Source of the DNA: Burkholderia savannae
GTDB lineage: Bacteria; Pseudomonadota; Gammaproteobacteria; Burkholderiales; Burkholderiaceae
DNA: 64,000 bases
Reading direction: 5' to 3'
Assembly (NCBI RefSeq): GCF_001524445.2
Contig: NZ_CP013418.1
Location: 2,604,001 to 2,668,000, forward strand
Positions 38,628-47,050 of this stretch are shown piece after piece. Below the pieces are notes generated by a model. The model did no database searches. It had not been told where the DNA came from and was given only the letters and a program-made list of their open reading frames with translations. How positions within the stretch are numbered: the stretch's first letter is position 1; each line of letters begins with the position of its first letter. Both the position numbers and the translations under genes were made by a program.

Positions 38628-39569
38628 TCACGCGGGACGATGCGGGCCGCCGATCGCCGTCCAGATCTCGTCGGCGGTTTCGCAGAACCGGAACAGCTCC
38701 GCGTCGCGCGGATCGATCATGCCCTCGTCGACCAGAAAGCCGAAGTCGACCGCCGAGCGCCAGAACGCGCGGCCGACCAGCACGACGGGCAACGGCGCGA
38801 TCTTGCGGGTTTGCAGCAGCGTCAACACTTCGAACAGTTCGTCGCAGGTGCCGTAGCCGCCCGGAAAGAACACGGCGGCCTTCGCGCGCTCGAGCAGGTG
38901 CAGCTTGCGGATCGCGAAATAGTGGAAGCGAAAGCACAGCTCGGGCGTCACATACGGGTTCGGGAATTGCTCGTGCGGCAGCGCGATGTTGAGCCCGATG
39001 CTGGGCGCGCCCGCTTCGTGCGCGCCGCGGTTGGCCGCTTCCATGATGCCGGGGCCGCCGCCCGTGACGATCGTGAGGCGGCGCGGATGGGGCGAGCGGC
39101 TGGTCTTGCCGACGAGCCGGCCGAGGTCGCGCGCGACGCCGTAGTAGTGGCTGCGCTCGAGCAGCCGCACCGCGACGCTGACCGCATGGCGTCGCTCGGG
39201 ATCGTTCGGGCGCGCGGCGAGCTGGCGCTGCGCGTCGGCAAGCCGCGCGCGCGCGACGGCGGGCGCGACGATCCGCGTGCTGCCGTAGACGACGACGGTA
39301 TCGCTGATGCCGACGCGCTGCAGCATTTCCTCCGTCTTCCAGTAATCGAGCTGCAGCCGCACGCCGCACATCTCGGGGCGCTGCAGGAAGTCGAGATCCT
39401 CGTCGGCTTGCCGGTACGTCGGGCTCGACACGAGCCGCTCGACGGCGGCGGGCAGCGGCAGCCGGCTCTTCGGCGCCGCGCGCACACGGCGCAGCGGCGC
39501 TCGGCGCGCGGCGGCGTTCGCGACGGAAGGGGCGCGTCGCTTGGTGCGGGGTGTGGTCGGTTTTTTCAT
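38628..39569 (-). CDS. LOG-family nucleotide phosphoribohydrolase-like protein
   Basis: The 313-residue protein has the LOG/TIGR00730 fold with signature 'GGGPGIMEAANRGA' near 163-176 and 'FFPGGYGTCDELFE' near 235-248. LOG enzymes release the base from nucleoside 5'-monophosphates. The first 45 residues are basic and poorly conserved, and the middle is longer than in 190-residue LOG proteins, as in the larger Rossmann-fold nucleotide-binding subgroup. An FNR box (39632-39645) stands 63 bp before the ATG. Substrate unproven. Confidence 0.88.
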   Translation of the reverse strand: MKKPTTPRTKRRAPSVANAAARRAPLRRVRAAPKSRLPLPAAVERLVSSPTYRQADEDLDFLQRPEMCGVRLQLDYWKTEEMLQRVGISDTVVVYGSTRIVAPAVARARLADAQRQLAARPNDPERRHAVSVAVRLLERSHYYGVARDLGRLVGKTSRSPHPRRLTIVTGGGPGIMEAANRGAHEAGAPSIGLNIALPHEQFPNPYVTPELCFRFHYFAIRKLHLLERAKAAVFFPGGYGTCDELFEVLTLLQTRKIAPLPVVLVGRAFWRSAVDFGFLVDEGMIDPRDAELFRFCETADEIWTAIGGPHRPA

Positions 39570-39631
39570 CGCGCCGTCCGGATGCGGTAAGTCGGGTCGA
39601 TCCCACGTTAAGCCGGTTCGATGTGCGCGGA

Positions 39632-39645
39632 TTGATCGCGGTCAA
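39632..39645. promoter_or_regulatory. FNR/ANR box of LOG gene
   Basis: TTGATCGCGGTCAA matches at 10 of 10 positions. On the minus strand TAACGT at 39610-39605 is a possible -10 (start near 39597). Confidence 0.75.
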
Positions 39646-39745
39646 CGCGGCCCGACAAAGCGGATGTGACCATGCGCGGCGCGCTTGCCCGGCAGCCGCG
39701 CATCGGGCTCTCAGGTGAGTCGCGCGCCCGGTATCGGCCTCACGC

Positions 39746-39759
39746 TTGACGCATGTCAA
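39746..39759. promoter_or_regulatory. FNR/ANR box of HPF-like gene
   Basis: TTGACGCATGTCAA matches at 10 of 10 positions. GATGCT at 39784-39789 lies near the -10 place for a box at -41.5 (start near 39794); ATG follows at 39878. Confidence 0.8.
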
Positions 39760-39877
39760 GCGGCATCCGTCAAAGAACCGGAAGATGCTAGTGAAGCGCC
39801 CCGAGGATGGACGCAATGCTTATCGCTCCGGCACGTCATTTCGTTTTGCCGTATGAGCGCCAGGGGAGAAAAGGATC

Positions 39878-40177
39878 ATGGGAATTGGAATGCAGATCGC
39901 CTATTTCGGCTTTGCCGGATCAGCGCAGCTCGAAGCCGAGGCGAGCATCCAATTGATCCGTCTGGAGCGATTCAGCGCGCGGCTCGCGGGCTGCCATCTC
40001 GCGATCGAGGCGCTCGGCGCCGGCACCGCGAACACGACGTACGATGTCCGTCTCGATCTGATCACGCGCGACTACGAGCTGAAGCCGGTTCCGCACATGA
40101 ACGGCGCCGATCCGCTGGCGGCGATCCGAAGCGCATTCGACGCCGCGGAGCGCGGGCTCGCCACGGCGTTGGCGTGA
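39878..40177 (+). CDS. HPF/S30AE-like ribosome hibernation protein
   Basis: The 99-residue protein resembles short hibernation-promoting factors: an N-terminal strand ('MQIAYFGFAGS'), helix with 'LERFSARLAGCHLAIEA', strand 'YDVRLDLITRDYEL' and C-terminal helix 'DPLAAIRSAFDAAERGL'. Short HPF (about 95-110 residues) binds the 30S subunit and helps form inactive 100S ribosomes. ATG 39878 follows GGGGAGAAAAGG. FNR control would tie ribosome shutdown to oxygen loss. The family call is by pattern and should be tested by a profile search. Confidence 0.72.
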   Translation: MGIGMQIAYFGFAGSAQLEAEASIQLIRLERFSARLAGCHLAIEALGAGTANTTYDVRLDLITRDYELKPVPHMNGADPLAAIRSAFDAAERGLATALA

Positions 40178-40286
40178 CGGGAGCGAGCCGCGTGGCGTGA
40201 CGAATCGAGCCGCGCGGATCGGCGGCGCGGCCGGCCCGCGTGACGGCCGGTGATCGCAACGATCGACGATCGGAATCCCGATTTCA

Positions 40287-40434
40287 CGAAGCGACGAAGC
40301 GACGAAGCGACGAAGCGACGAAGCGACGAAGCGACGAAGCGACGAAGCGACGAAGCGACGAAGCGACGAAGCGACGAAGCGACGAAGCGACGAAGCGACG
40401 AAGCGACGAAGCGACGAAGCGACGAAGCGACGAA
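40287..40434. repeat. 8-bp tandem array, 18.5 copies
   Basis: The octamer CGAAGCGA is repeated without any substitution for 148 bp. It lies between the HPF-like gene and the convergent minus-strand gene ending at 40535. As 8 is not a multiple of 3, both strands stay open with an 8-residue peptide period; these frames are artefacts. Perfect copies suggest recent expansion, a VNTR. Confidence 0.97.
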
Positions 40435-40534
40435 CAGGTGACTCCCGAAGACTCCGAAAATTCCCCGAGCGCATCCCGCACGGACACATCGGCGCGCGCG
40501 GGGCGACGCTTCGCGCCCGCGCGACGCCGTCCGC

Positions 40535-40909
40535 TCAGGATGCCTCGCGCCCCGTGAACAGCTCGTGCTCGGCGGGCGCGGCGGTTTCGTCGACGCACTG
40601 CACGTGCCACTCTCCGACGACGGGCGAGTGGTGCGCGTGACGATACCAGTGCGCCGCGCCCGTCTCGCCTTCGAACGGACCGTGCTTCGCGCCGAGGTCG
40701 AGACCTTCGAGCACGCACAGCGAATGCGAATCGTCGGCGCCTGTCACGCGGGTCGCGCCGTCGCGGCAGACGACGTTGCCCCATGCGGGCAGCTCGACGC
40801 CCGCATGGCCTTCGCGCGACCACCTGCGCTCCGCCGTGTCGATCCACAGGATCGCGTAGGCGGCCGGATCGGCGGACGCGAACGTATCGAGATGAACGGT
40901 GATGCGCAC
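40535..40909 (-). CDS. Hypothetical protein following cytochrome c
   Basis: The 124-residue product begins VRITVHLDTFASADPAAYAILW and includes several His in 'HWYRHAHHSP' and 'EWHVQC'. No family is recognised. GTG 40909 follows AAGGAG and it lies 35 bp after the cytochrome c gene on the same strand, so it is likely co-transcribed from the FNR box at 41350. The His cluster could bind metal, but this is only a suggestion. Confidence 0.72.
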   Translation of the reverse strand: MRITVHLDTFASADPAAYAILWIDTAERRWSREGHAGVELPAWGNVVCRDGATRVTGADDSHSLCVLEGLDLGAKHGPFEGETGAAHWYRHAHHSPVVGEWHVQCVDETAAPAEHELFTGREAS

Positions 40910-40944
40910 GGCTGGCTCCTTGCAAAATGCGCGGCGACGCCGCG

Positions 40945-41292
40945 CTACTGGCTCATGACCCATTGGATCAACGTATGCGCGTCTTCCTTCGACAGCGGGC
41001 CGCCGCGCTCGGGCGCGGTCGGCATCGGCGCGTCGCCCCAGTGCGCGCGCCCGCCGAGACGCAGCTTCTGCTCGAGCATCTCGGCGGCATTCGGCACGTC
41101 GCGATAGCGCTCCGCGATCTGATGAAACGACGGCGCGAGGAACGGCATGTTCGGCGCGTGGCAGAACATGCAATGCTGCTGGTCGACGAGCTCGGTCGGC
41201 TCGCGCACTTGCGCCCGCACATCGCCGGCCGCGCCGATGCAGACCGCGCCCAGCATGCACGCCAGCGCAAGATTCGGCAGACTGTTCAACAT
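40945..41292 (-). CDS. Class I cytochrome c, periplasmic
   Basis: The 115-residue protein has a signal peptide (1-27, ending AQA-like 'VRAQ') and one haem c site 'CMFCH' (Cys41, Cys44, His45); Met90 in 'APMPT' is the likely sixth ligand. Mature size near 88 residues fits small electron carriers. An FNR box lies 58 bp before the ATG. It could pass electrons to a high-affinity oxidase or another acceptor under low oxygen. The partner is not encoded nearby. Confidence 0.92.
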   Translation of the reverse strand: MLNSLPNLALACMLGAVCIGAAGDVRAQVREPTELVDQQHCMFCHAPNMPFLAPSFHQIAERYRDVPNAAEMLEQKLRLGGRAHWGDAPMPTAPERGGPLSKEDAHTLIQWVMSQ

Positions 41293-41349
41293 GGCGCGTA
41301 CCTCGATCGGAGATTCGATTCCAGTCTAAGCGGCGACGGGGCGCGACCA

Positions 41350-41363
41350 TTGATGCAGGTCAA
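41350..41363. promoter_or_regulatory. FNR/ANR box of cytochrome c gene
   Basis: TTGATGCAGGTCAA matches at 10 of 10 positions. On the minus strand TAGACT at 41328-41323 is a good -10 (start near 41315). Confidence 0.82.
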
Positions 41364-41523
41364 TGCGATCCGGGCGAAATTGTCGCGGCAGGACGATGAC
41401 GGCGCGCCGCGCAGCGCCGCGCCGCACCGCACCGCGCGCGCGTCGCGGGTCGCGCTCTTTTGCGTCGGCGCGTGCCGGCGCAAGGCGTGTCTGCGCGTCG
41501 GCGCGGCGGCGAACCGGCGACGC

Positions 41524-41537
41524 TTGACCCAGGTCAA
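41524..41537. promoter_or_regulatory. FNR/ANR box of the 75-aa / ADH pair
   Basis: TTGACCCAGGTCAA matches at 10 of 10 positions and lies 97 bp before ATG 41634. No clear -10 hexamer stands at the ideal place. Confidence 0.78.
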
Positions 41538-41633
41538 GCCGCCCTCGTGCCGCGGGGGTTCAATCGATGACGATGCACCTACGCTGGAACCGATGGACAT
41601 CAACGGATTCGACGACGCACAGGGGCACGCATC

Positions 41634-41861
41634 ATGCACCACGACATGCTTTTCGATTCGCTGCTCGCCGCCGCGCGGCGGCGCTCGATCACGGAGGGAG
41701 AGTTGATGCACATGCTCGATGACGAAATCGCGCGCCTTGCGGACGGCGCGCGCGTTCACGACTACCTGCGCGTGATCGCGATCAGGCGCGTGCGCGAACG
41801 CCTCGCCTCGCACGCGCGGGCGGCGGACGCCGCGCATGCGCGGCGCTCGGGAGCGCGTTGA
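41634..41861 (+). CDS. Small DUF3562-like protein
   Basis: The 75-residue protein contains 'DDEIARLADGARVHDYLRVIAIRRVRERL', resembling the C-terminal half of DUF3562 proteins common in Burkholderiales. Its stop overlaps the ATG of the zinc dehydrogenase gene (TGATG), so the two are coupled. AGGGG precedes ATG 41634. Function unknown; family call moderate. Confidence 0.7.
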   Translation: MHHDMLFDSLLAAARRRSITEGELMHMLDDEIARLADGARVHDYLRVIAIRRVRERLASHARAADAAHARRSGAR

Positions 41862-42847
41862 TGCGCGCGATGGTGTTCGACGGCGGCGCGCCGCGGCTGC
41901 GCGAGGCGGAGCTGCCCGATCCGAGGCCGGCGTCGGGCGAGTTGCTGATCGACGTGCACGCGTGCGGCGTATGCCGGACCGATCTGCACGTCGTCGACGG
42001 CGACCTGCGCGATCCGAAGCGGCCGGTGATTCCGGGCCACGAGATCGTCGGCACGGTGGCCGCGCTCGGCGTGGGCGCGGCGGGCTTCGCGATCGGCGAT
42101 CGCGTCGGCGTGCCGTGGCTCGGCCGCGCATGCGGCCACTGCATGTACTGCAAGAGCGGCCGCGAGAACCTGTGCGACGCCCCCGGCTTCACCGGCTACA
42201 CGATCGACGGCGGCTACGCGGAGCGCACGGTCGCCGACGCGCGCTTCTGCGTGCACTTGCCGAGCCGCTACGACGACGTCCACGCGGCGCCGCTGCTGTG
42301 CGCGGGCCTCATCGGCTACCGGACGCTGAAGATGGCGGGCCCCGCGCGCCGCATCGGCCTGTACGGTTTCGGCGCGGCCGCGCATCTCGTCGCGCAGGTC
42401 GCGCGTTTCCAGGGGCGCACGGTCTACGCGTTCACGCGCCCCGGCGATGTCCCGGCGCAGCAGCTCGCGCGCCGGCTCGGCGCGGCATGGGCGGGCGGCA
42501 GCGACGAGCCCGCGCCCGAGCCGCTCGACGCCGCGCTGATCTTCGCGTCGGTCGGCGCGCTCGTGCCGGCCGCGCTCGCGGCGGTCGCGAAGGGCGGCGT
42601 CGTCGTGTGCGGCGGAATTCACATGTCGGACATTCCGTCGTTTTCGTACGACCTGCTGTGGGGAGAGCGGCGGATCGTGTCGGTCGCGAACCTGACGCGC
42701 GACGATGCGGCGGAATTCATGCGGATCGCGAACGACGTGCAGCTCGACGTGGAGGCGACGCCGTATCCGCTCGCGCAAGCGAACCAGGCGCTCGACGATC
42801 TGCGCTCGGGGCGCCTGACGGGCGCGGCGGTGCTGACGATGCGCTGA
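41861..42847 (+). CDS. Zinc-dependent alcohol dehydrogenase, second copy
   Basis: The 328-residue medium-chain dehydrogenase has catalytic zinc ligands Cys38 and His60-Glu61 and structural Cys91, Cys94, Cys97 and Cys105. Its cofactor loop reads 'GLYGFGAAAHL' instead of the usual GxGGLG, and it lacks about 13 residues compared with the ADH at 15598, placing it in the YogA/AdhA-like branch. ATG 41861 overlaps the upstream stop. It shares the FNR box at 41524. Confidence 0.92.
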   Translation: MRAMVFDGGAPRLREAELPDPRPASGELLIDVHACGVCRTDLHVVDGDLRDPKRPVIPGHEIVGTVAALGVGAAGFAIGDRVGVPWLGRACGHCMYCKSGRENLCDAPGFTGYTIDGGYAERTVADARFCVHLPSRYDDVHAAPLLCAGLIGYRTLKMAGPARRIGLYGFGAAAHLVAQVARFQGRTVYAFTRPGDVPAQQLARRLGAAWAGGSDEPAPEPLDAALIFASVGALVPAALAAVAKGGVVVCGGIHMSDIPSFSYDLLWGERRIVSVANLTRDDAAEFMRIANDVQLDVEATPYPLAQANQALDDLRSGRLTGAAVLTMR

Positions 42848-42964
42848 ATCAAGCGGCGTCCGTGCGCGGCGCACGGGCGCACCGCTCCCGCCGCGAAGCA
42901 AGCGGCTTCATCGAAGATGCGCGCGCGGCTTCAGGCTTCGGGCGTGCGCCGCGCCGGCGACGCG

Positions 42965-43747
42965 TCACACGCGCGCGAGCCCCTGCGGATCGGTGATGCG
43001 AATCTGCTTGCCGCGCGGCGCGATCAGCTTGTCGCGCTGGAACTTCGACAACATCCGGCTGACGGTTTCGAGCTTCATCCCGAGATAGCAGCCGATTTCC
43101 TCGCGCGTCATCCGAAGATTGAACTCCGACGCCGAATAGCCGCGTTTCTGGAAACGCTCGGAGATGTTGAGCAGGAACGCGGCGACGCGCTGCTCGGCCG
43201 TCATCGTGCCCAGCAGCATCATCAGGCTCGATTCGCGGACGATCTCGCCGCTCATCAACTGATGTACGTGGTGCTGCATCGGCTTGACTTCGCGACACAC
43301 CGCTTCGAGCTGCGCGAACGGGATGATGCAGACGGTGCTGTCCTCGAGCGCGATCGCATCGCTGTTGTGGCGGCCGCCGCATACGCCGTCGAGACCGAGC
43401 GTTTCGCCGACGATCTGAAAGCCCGTCACCTGCTCGCGGCCGTCGCGATGCATGACGACCGTCTTGAACGAGCCGGTGCGCACCGCATAGATGCTCTGAA
43501 ACGTATCGTGCGTGCGAAACAATGCTTCGCCGCGTTTGACGTGGCGCGTCGTGCACACCATTGCGTCGAGCCGGGCGAGCTCGCTCGGCGTGAGGCTGGC
43601 CGGCATGCACACGTTGCGTGTCGCGCAGGTCGAGCAGCGCGTCGCCGGCTGCTTCGGCGTGTCCTCGGCCGCAACGGGATGCAACTGCAACACGGGCCGT
43701 TGCGGCACGGACGAGGGCGCGGCTTCATTGGCTGAGGCGGTCAGCAT
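42965..43747 (-). CDS. fnr: FNR/ANR-type oxygen-sensing transcription regulator
   Basis: The 260-residue Crp/Fnr-family protein carries the cysteine set of [4Fe-4S] oxygen sensors: Cys38-x2-Cys41-x5-Cys47 near the N-terminus and a central Cys123. The cAMP-like beta barrel spans about 55-150 and a dimer helix follows. The recognition helix 'LETVSRMLSKF' has Glu227, Ser230 and Arg231, the residues that read TTGA half sites in E. coli FNR. ATG 43747 follows AAAGGAG. The window holds 14 matching boxes, so it is the probable activator of the island. I found no FNR box before its own gene. Confidence 0.95.
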   Translation of the reverse strand: MLTASANEAAPSSVPQRPVLQLHPVAAEDTPKQPATRCSTCATRNVCMPASLTPSELARLDAMVCTTRHVKRGEALFRTHDTFQSIYAVRTGSFKTVVMHRDGREQVTGFQIVGETLGLDGVCGGRHNSDAIALEDSTVCIIPFAQLEAVCREVKPMQHHVHQLMSGEIVRESSLMMLLGTMTAEQRVAAFLLNISERFQKRGYSASEFNLRMTREEIGCYLGMKLETVSRMLSKFQRDKLIAPRGKQIRITDPQGLARV

Positions 43748-44412
43748 AATCGGCTCCTTTCATGCGGCGGGCTCGACTGGCACGGTCGAGCGCGCAGACA
43801 CGTGGCGCGGCACGCAGTGCCGCATTGCGCGGCGGCGTCGGCGAAGAAGGGCGACTGCGCTGCGCGGCATGCCGGACGATGATGGCAAACGGCCGGAACT
43901 GCCGTCCGGGAGCGAGGCTTGCATCTCGTCGTGCGCAATCCGTCGTTTCGTTGCGATTGCCGAATCAGCCGAGGCAAGCCCGCCCGCTAAGAGCATAGAC
44001 GACGAAACGCGGGTCGGAATGATCATTCGAAGACCACCCCTACGCTTGTCAGTATGCAACGCGGATTGCCGCATCGATACTGTCGAACGTTGAACTTCCG
44101 GTAGGCATCAGCGTAGCGTTGTAGGGCGTTTCCTACAGCAGGGCTGTGCGTCGGTGCCGTGCATCCGTTTGACTCAGGTCAACGGATCGCGTGAGTGCGT
44201 GCTTACAGTAAAACGCGATGGCGTAGAGGGACGACACGCAACGTCACGGCAACGGGCGTCGACACGTTGCCGCACATATGAATCGGTGCGCGCGTTCGCC
44301 GCGAGCCGCAAGCAACATATTTCTCAACCCATGCCCGGATGGCGGCCGCGCGACATCGCTCGCGGGCCGCGCGGCGTCGATGTCGCGCCGGGCATCTTAT
44401 CGGGAGGCCGTG
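43748..44412. other. fnr-phaB divergent spacer with TTTCCTA site
   Basis: No gene is seen here. It holds an inverted repeat TGTAGG-GCGTTT-CCTACA at 44120-44137 that contains the same TTTCCTA heptad (44129-44135) as the cluster at 38479, and the FNR box at 44168. Confidence 0.6.
44168..44181. promoter_or_regulatory. FNR/ANR box of phaB
   Basis: TTGACTCAGGTCAA matches at 10 of 10 positions. TACAGT at 44203-44208 is a good -10 for a box at -41.5 (start near 44216), with a leader of about 197 nt before phaB. Confidence 0.82.
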
Positions 44413-45159
44413 ATGGAAGCAAAACGCGTGGCGTTCGTGACAGGCGGTATGGGCGGGCTGGGCGCCGCGGTGAGTCGGCGGCTGCACGACGCCGGCATGG
44501 CCGTGGCGGTGTCGCATTCGGAGCGCAACGATCATGTGTCGACGTGGCTCATGCACGAGCGCGATGCCGGGCGCGACTTCAAGGCGTACAGCGTCGACGT
44601 CGCGGATTTCGAATCGTGCGAGCGGTGCGCGGAAAAGGTGCTCGCGGATTTCGGCAAGGTCGACGTGCTGATCAACAATGCGGGAATCACGCGCGACGCG
44701 ACGTTCCTGAAGATGACGAAGGGCGACTGGGACGCCGTGATGCGAACCGATCTCGACGCGATGTTCAATGTGACGAAACAGTTCATCGCGGGCATGGTCG
44801 AGCGGCGCTTCGGGCGCATCGTCAACATCGGATCGGTGAACGGCTCGCGCGGCGCGTTCGGTCAGGCGAACTACGCGTCGGCGAAGGCGGGCATCCACGG
44901 CTTCACGAAGACGCTCGCGCTCGAGACGGCGAAACGCGGGATCACGGTCAACACCGTGTCGCCCGGCTATCTCGCGACCGCGATGGTCGAAGCGGTGCCG
45001 CAGGACGTGCTCGAAGCGAAGATTCTTCCGCAGATTCCGGTCGGCCGGCTTGGGCGGCCCGACGAAGTGGCCGCGCTCATCGCGTTCCTGTGCTCGGACG
45101 ACGCCGCGTTCGTCACCGGCGCCGATCTCGCGATCAACGGCGGGATGCACATGTGCTGA
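44413..45159 (+). CDS. phaB: Acetoacetyl-CoA reductase
   Basis: The 248-residue short-chain dehydrogenase reduces acetoacetyl-CoA to (R)-3-hydroxybutyryl-CoA with NAD(P)H. It has the cofactor loop 'TGGMGGLG' (10-17), 'NNAG' near 88-91 and catalytic Ser141, Tyr154 and Lys158. 'GITRDATFLKMTKGDWDAVM' and 'GSVNGSRGAFGQANYASAKAG' are typical of PhaB. ATG 44413 follows GGGAGG. An FNR box is upstream. With PhaC at 5284 it makes a PHB pathway; a beta-ketothiolase is not in the window. Confidence 0.93.
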   Translation: MEAKRVAFVTGGMGGLGAAVSRRLHDAGMAVAVSHSERNDHVSTWLMHERDAGRDFKAYSVDVADFESCERCAEKVLADFGKVDVLINNAGITRDATFLKMTKGDWDAVMRTDLDAMFNVTKQFIAGMVERRFGRIVNIGSVNGSRGAFGQANYASAKAGIHGFTKTLALETAKRGITVNTVSPGYLATAMVEAVPQDVLEAKILPQIPVGRLGRPDEVAALIAFLCSDDAAFVTGADLAINGGMHMC

Positions 45160-45591
45160 TTGTGGCCGCGCCGGCGCCCGCCGCGCGAAGTCGGCACCCG
45201 CCGAGTCGAGGCGGTGGAGGCGCGGCCGCCGGCGTTGTGCGCAGCGGCGGCGAACGCCTCTTTCGTGCGGTGCGTTGCCTTGCATGACGGCAACGCTCGC
45301 ATGCTTCGTTTCCGCGTTGCTCGACATCCGGCGGCGGCGCCGAGCCGGGTTGAGATCACTTCGCGGCACGATCGCGCGATCGATTCGCGCGATCGTTCAG
45401 GGAACCGAAACATCGGCGCCTGATCTTGCCGCAGACGTGCCTCCCGCACGGCATTCGTCAGCCGATTCGTTACGCCGGCGCCTACGAATCGGCGCACGCC
45501 GCCCGGTATCCGGCCGATTCCCCCGAAGCGTTGCGCATTCCGATGCGCCGGAGATGGCCACGTGTCCGGCGTTGCGTTTGCCTCGTCGCAT
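45160..45591. other. Convergent intergenic region, no gene seen
   Basis: This gap between phaB and the minus-strand nuclease gene shows only shadow frames. No terminator with a T-run was found. Confidence 0.5.
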
Positions 45592-46971
45592 TCACGTCGT
45601 TCGCGCGGGCGTGTCTTCCAGCTCGATCGATTCGAGATACGACGGCACTTCGCAGCGCCAGTGCAGCGATTCCTCGATCCGCCGCCGCAGCGCATCGGCC
45701 GCCGCGGGCTCGCCGTGCGTGACGAACGTGCGCACGGGCGCCCTCGACTGCGCGCCGAGCCATCCGAGGATCTCGCCATAGTCCGCATGCGCGGACAGCG
45801 ACGAGATCATTTCGACCTGCGCGCGCACGCGCACGTATTCGCCGTGGATTTTCAGCGTCGGTTCGTGCGCGGCGAGCGCCGCGCCGCGCGTGCCCGCCGC
45901 CTGATACCCGACGAGCAGGATCGTGTTGCGGCTGTCGGGCGCGTAGCGCTCGAGGTGATACAGCACGCGGCCGCCCGTGGCCATTCCGCTGCCCGCGATG
46001 ATGACCATCGGCCCGTTGTGGTCGGCGATCGCCTTCGACTGCTCGACCGTGCGGACCATCACCGCCGCGTGGCTGATCGCGTCCGCGTCGGACATCGTGA
46101 GCCGGTGATCGGAGAGCCGCCGCTGGTAGATCTCGGTGACGCTCGTCGCCATCGGGCTGTCGAGAAACACGGGCACGTGCGGCATTCGTCCGGTCTTTTT
46201 CAGTTGCGCGATGTAATACAGGACCTCCTGCGCGCGCCCGACGGTGAAGCACGGCATCACGACCACGCCGCCGCGCGCGAACGTCTTCGAGAACACGTCG
46301 GCGAGCTCGGCTTCGGGATCGCTCGTGTCGTGCAGCCGGTCGCCGTACGTCGACTCGACGACGAGATAGTCCGCATGAACGGGCGGCACGGGCGAGCGCA
46401 TGATCGGATCGTGCGCGCGGCCAAGATCGCCGGAGAACGCGAGCAGCGTGTGCCGCCAGCAGACGACGACGCTCGCCGCGCCGAGAATGTGCCCGGCCGG
46501 CAGGAAGCGGAAGTGCAGGCCGCCCGCGAGCGGCGTCGGCGCGTCGAATTCGCGCGGCGCGAGACGCTGGAGCGCGCGCTGCGCGTCGTCGGTGGTGTAG
46601 AGCGGCAACGCCGGATGGTGCTTCGAGTAGCCGTGGCGGTTCGCGAACTCGGCTTCTTCCTCGAGGAGCCGTGCGCTGTCCGTCAGCATGATCTCGCAGA
46701 GCTCCGCCGTGCCGTGCGTGCAATAGACCGGCCCGCGGAAGCCTTCGCGCACGAGCACGGGCAGATAGCCGCTGTGGTCGAGATGCGCATGCGTGAGCAC
46801 GACGGCGTCGATCGAATCGGCGGGCACGGGCAGCGGGCTCCAGTTGCGCAGCCGCAGGTTCTTCGTGCCCTGGAACAGCCCGCAGTCGATCAGGACGCGT
46901 GTCCCGCCGTCCTCGAGCAGATACTTCGAGCCCGTGACGGTTTCCGTCGCGCCGAGGAACGTGAGTTTCAT
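45592..46971 (-). CDS. Metallo-beta-lactamase/beta-CASP RNase-like protein
   Basis: The 459-residue protein joins an MBL domain ('LTHAHLDHSG', metal ligands His61, His63, Asp65 and His66) to a beta-CASP domain ('MPCFTVGRAQEVLYYI', 'GSGMATGGRVLYHLE', 'SSLSAHADY') and the RMMBL tail ('VRTFVTHGEPAAADALRRRIEE'). This is the Ysh1/CPSF-73-like family of RNA endonucleases. It probably cleaves RNA. ATG 46971 is the family start; CAGGGGGTC precedes it. An FNR-like box lies 66 bp upstream, so RNA turnover may be adjusted in low oxygen. Confidence 0.93.
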   Translation of the reverse strand: MKLTFLGATETVTGSKYLLEDGGTRVLIDCGLFQGTKNLRLRNWSPLPVPADSIDAVVLTHAHLDHSGYLPVLVREGFRGPVYCTHGTAELCEIMLTDSARLLEEEAEFANRHGYSKHHPALPLYTTDDAQRALQRLAPREFDAPTPLAGGLHFRFLPAGHILGAASVVVCWRHTLLAFSGDLGRAHDPIMRSPVPPVHADYLVVESTYGDRLHDTSDPEAELADVFSKTFARGGVVVMPCFTVGRAQEVLYYIAQLKKTGRMPHVPVFLDSPMATSVTEIYQRRLSDHRLTMSDADAISHAAVMVRTVEQSKAIADHNGPMVIIAGSGMATGGRVLYHLERYAPDSRNTILLVGYQAAGTRGAALAAHEPTLKIHGEYVRVRAQVEMISSLSAHADYGEILGWLGAQSRAPVRTFVTHGEPAAADALRRRIEESLHWRCEVPSYLESIELEDTPARTT

Positions 46972-47036
46972 GAGACCCCCTGGGGAAACGTGCGATGTCC
47001 GATGCGTTCATTGCACTACACGCGTCGCGCGCATTG

Positions 47037-47050
47037 CTGACGTGGATCAA
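47037..47050. promoter_or_regulatory. FNR/ANR-like box of nuclease gene
   Basis: CTGACGTGGATCAA matches at 9 of 10 positions. On the minus strand TAGTGC (47018-47013) is a weak -10. It is the last such box found in the window. Confidence 0.65.

Noticed and set aside
40240..40557. Frame encoding an 8-residue repeating peptide
   Set aside because: It is the by-product of the octamer array; all frames are open through it.
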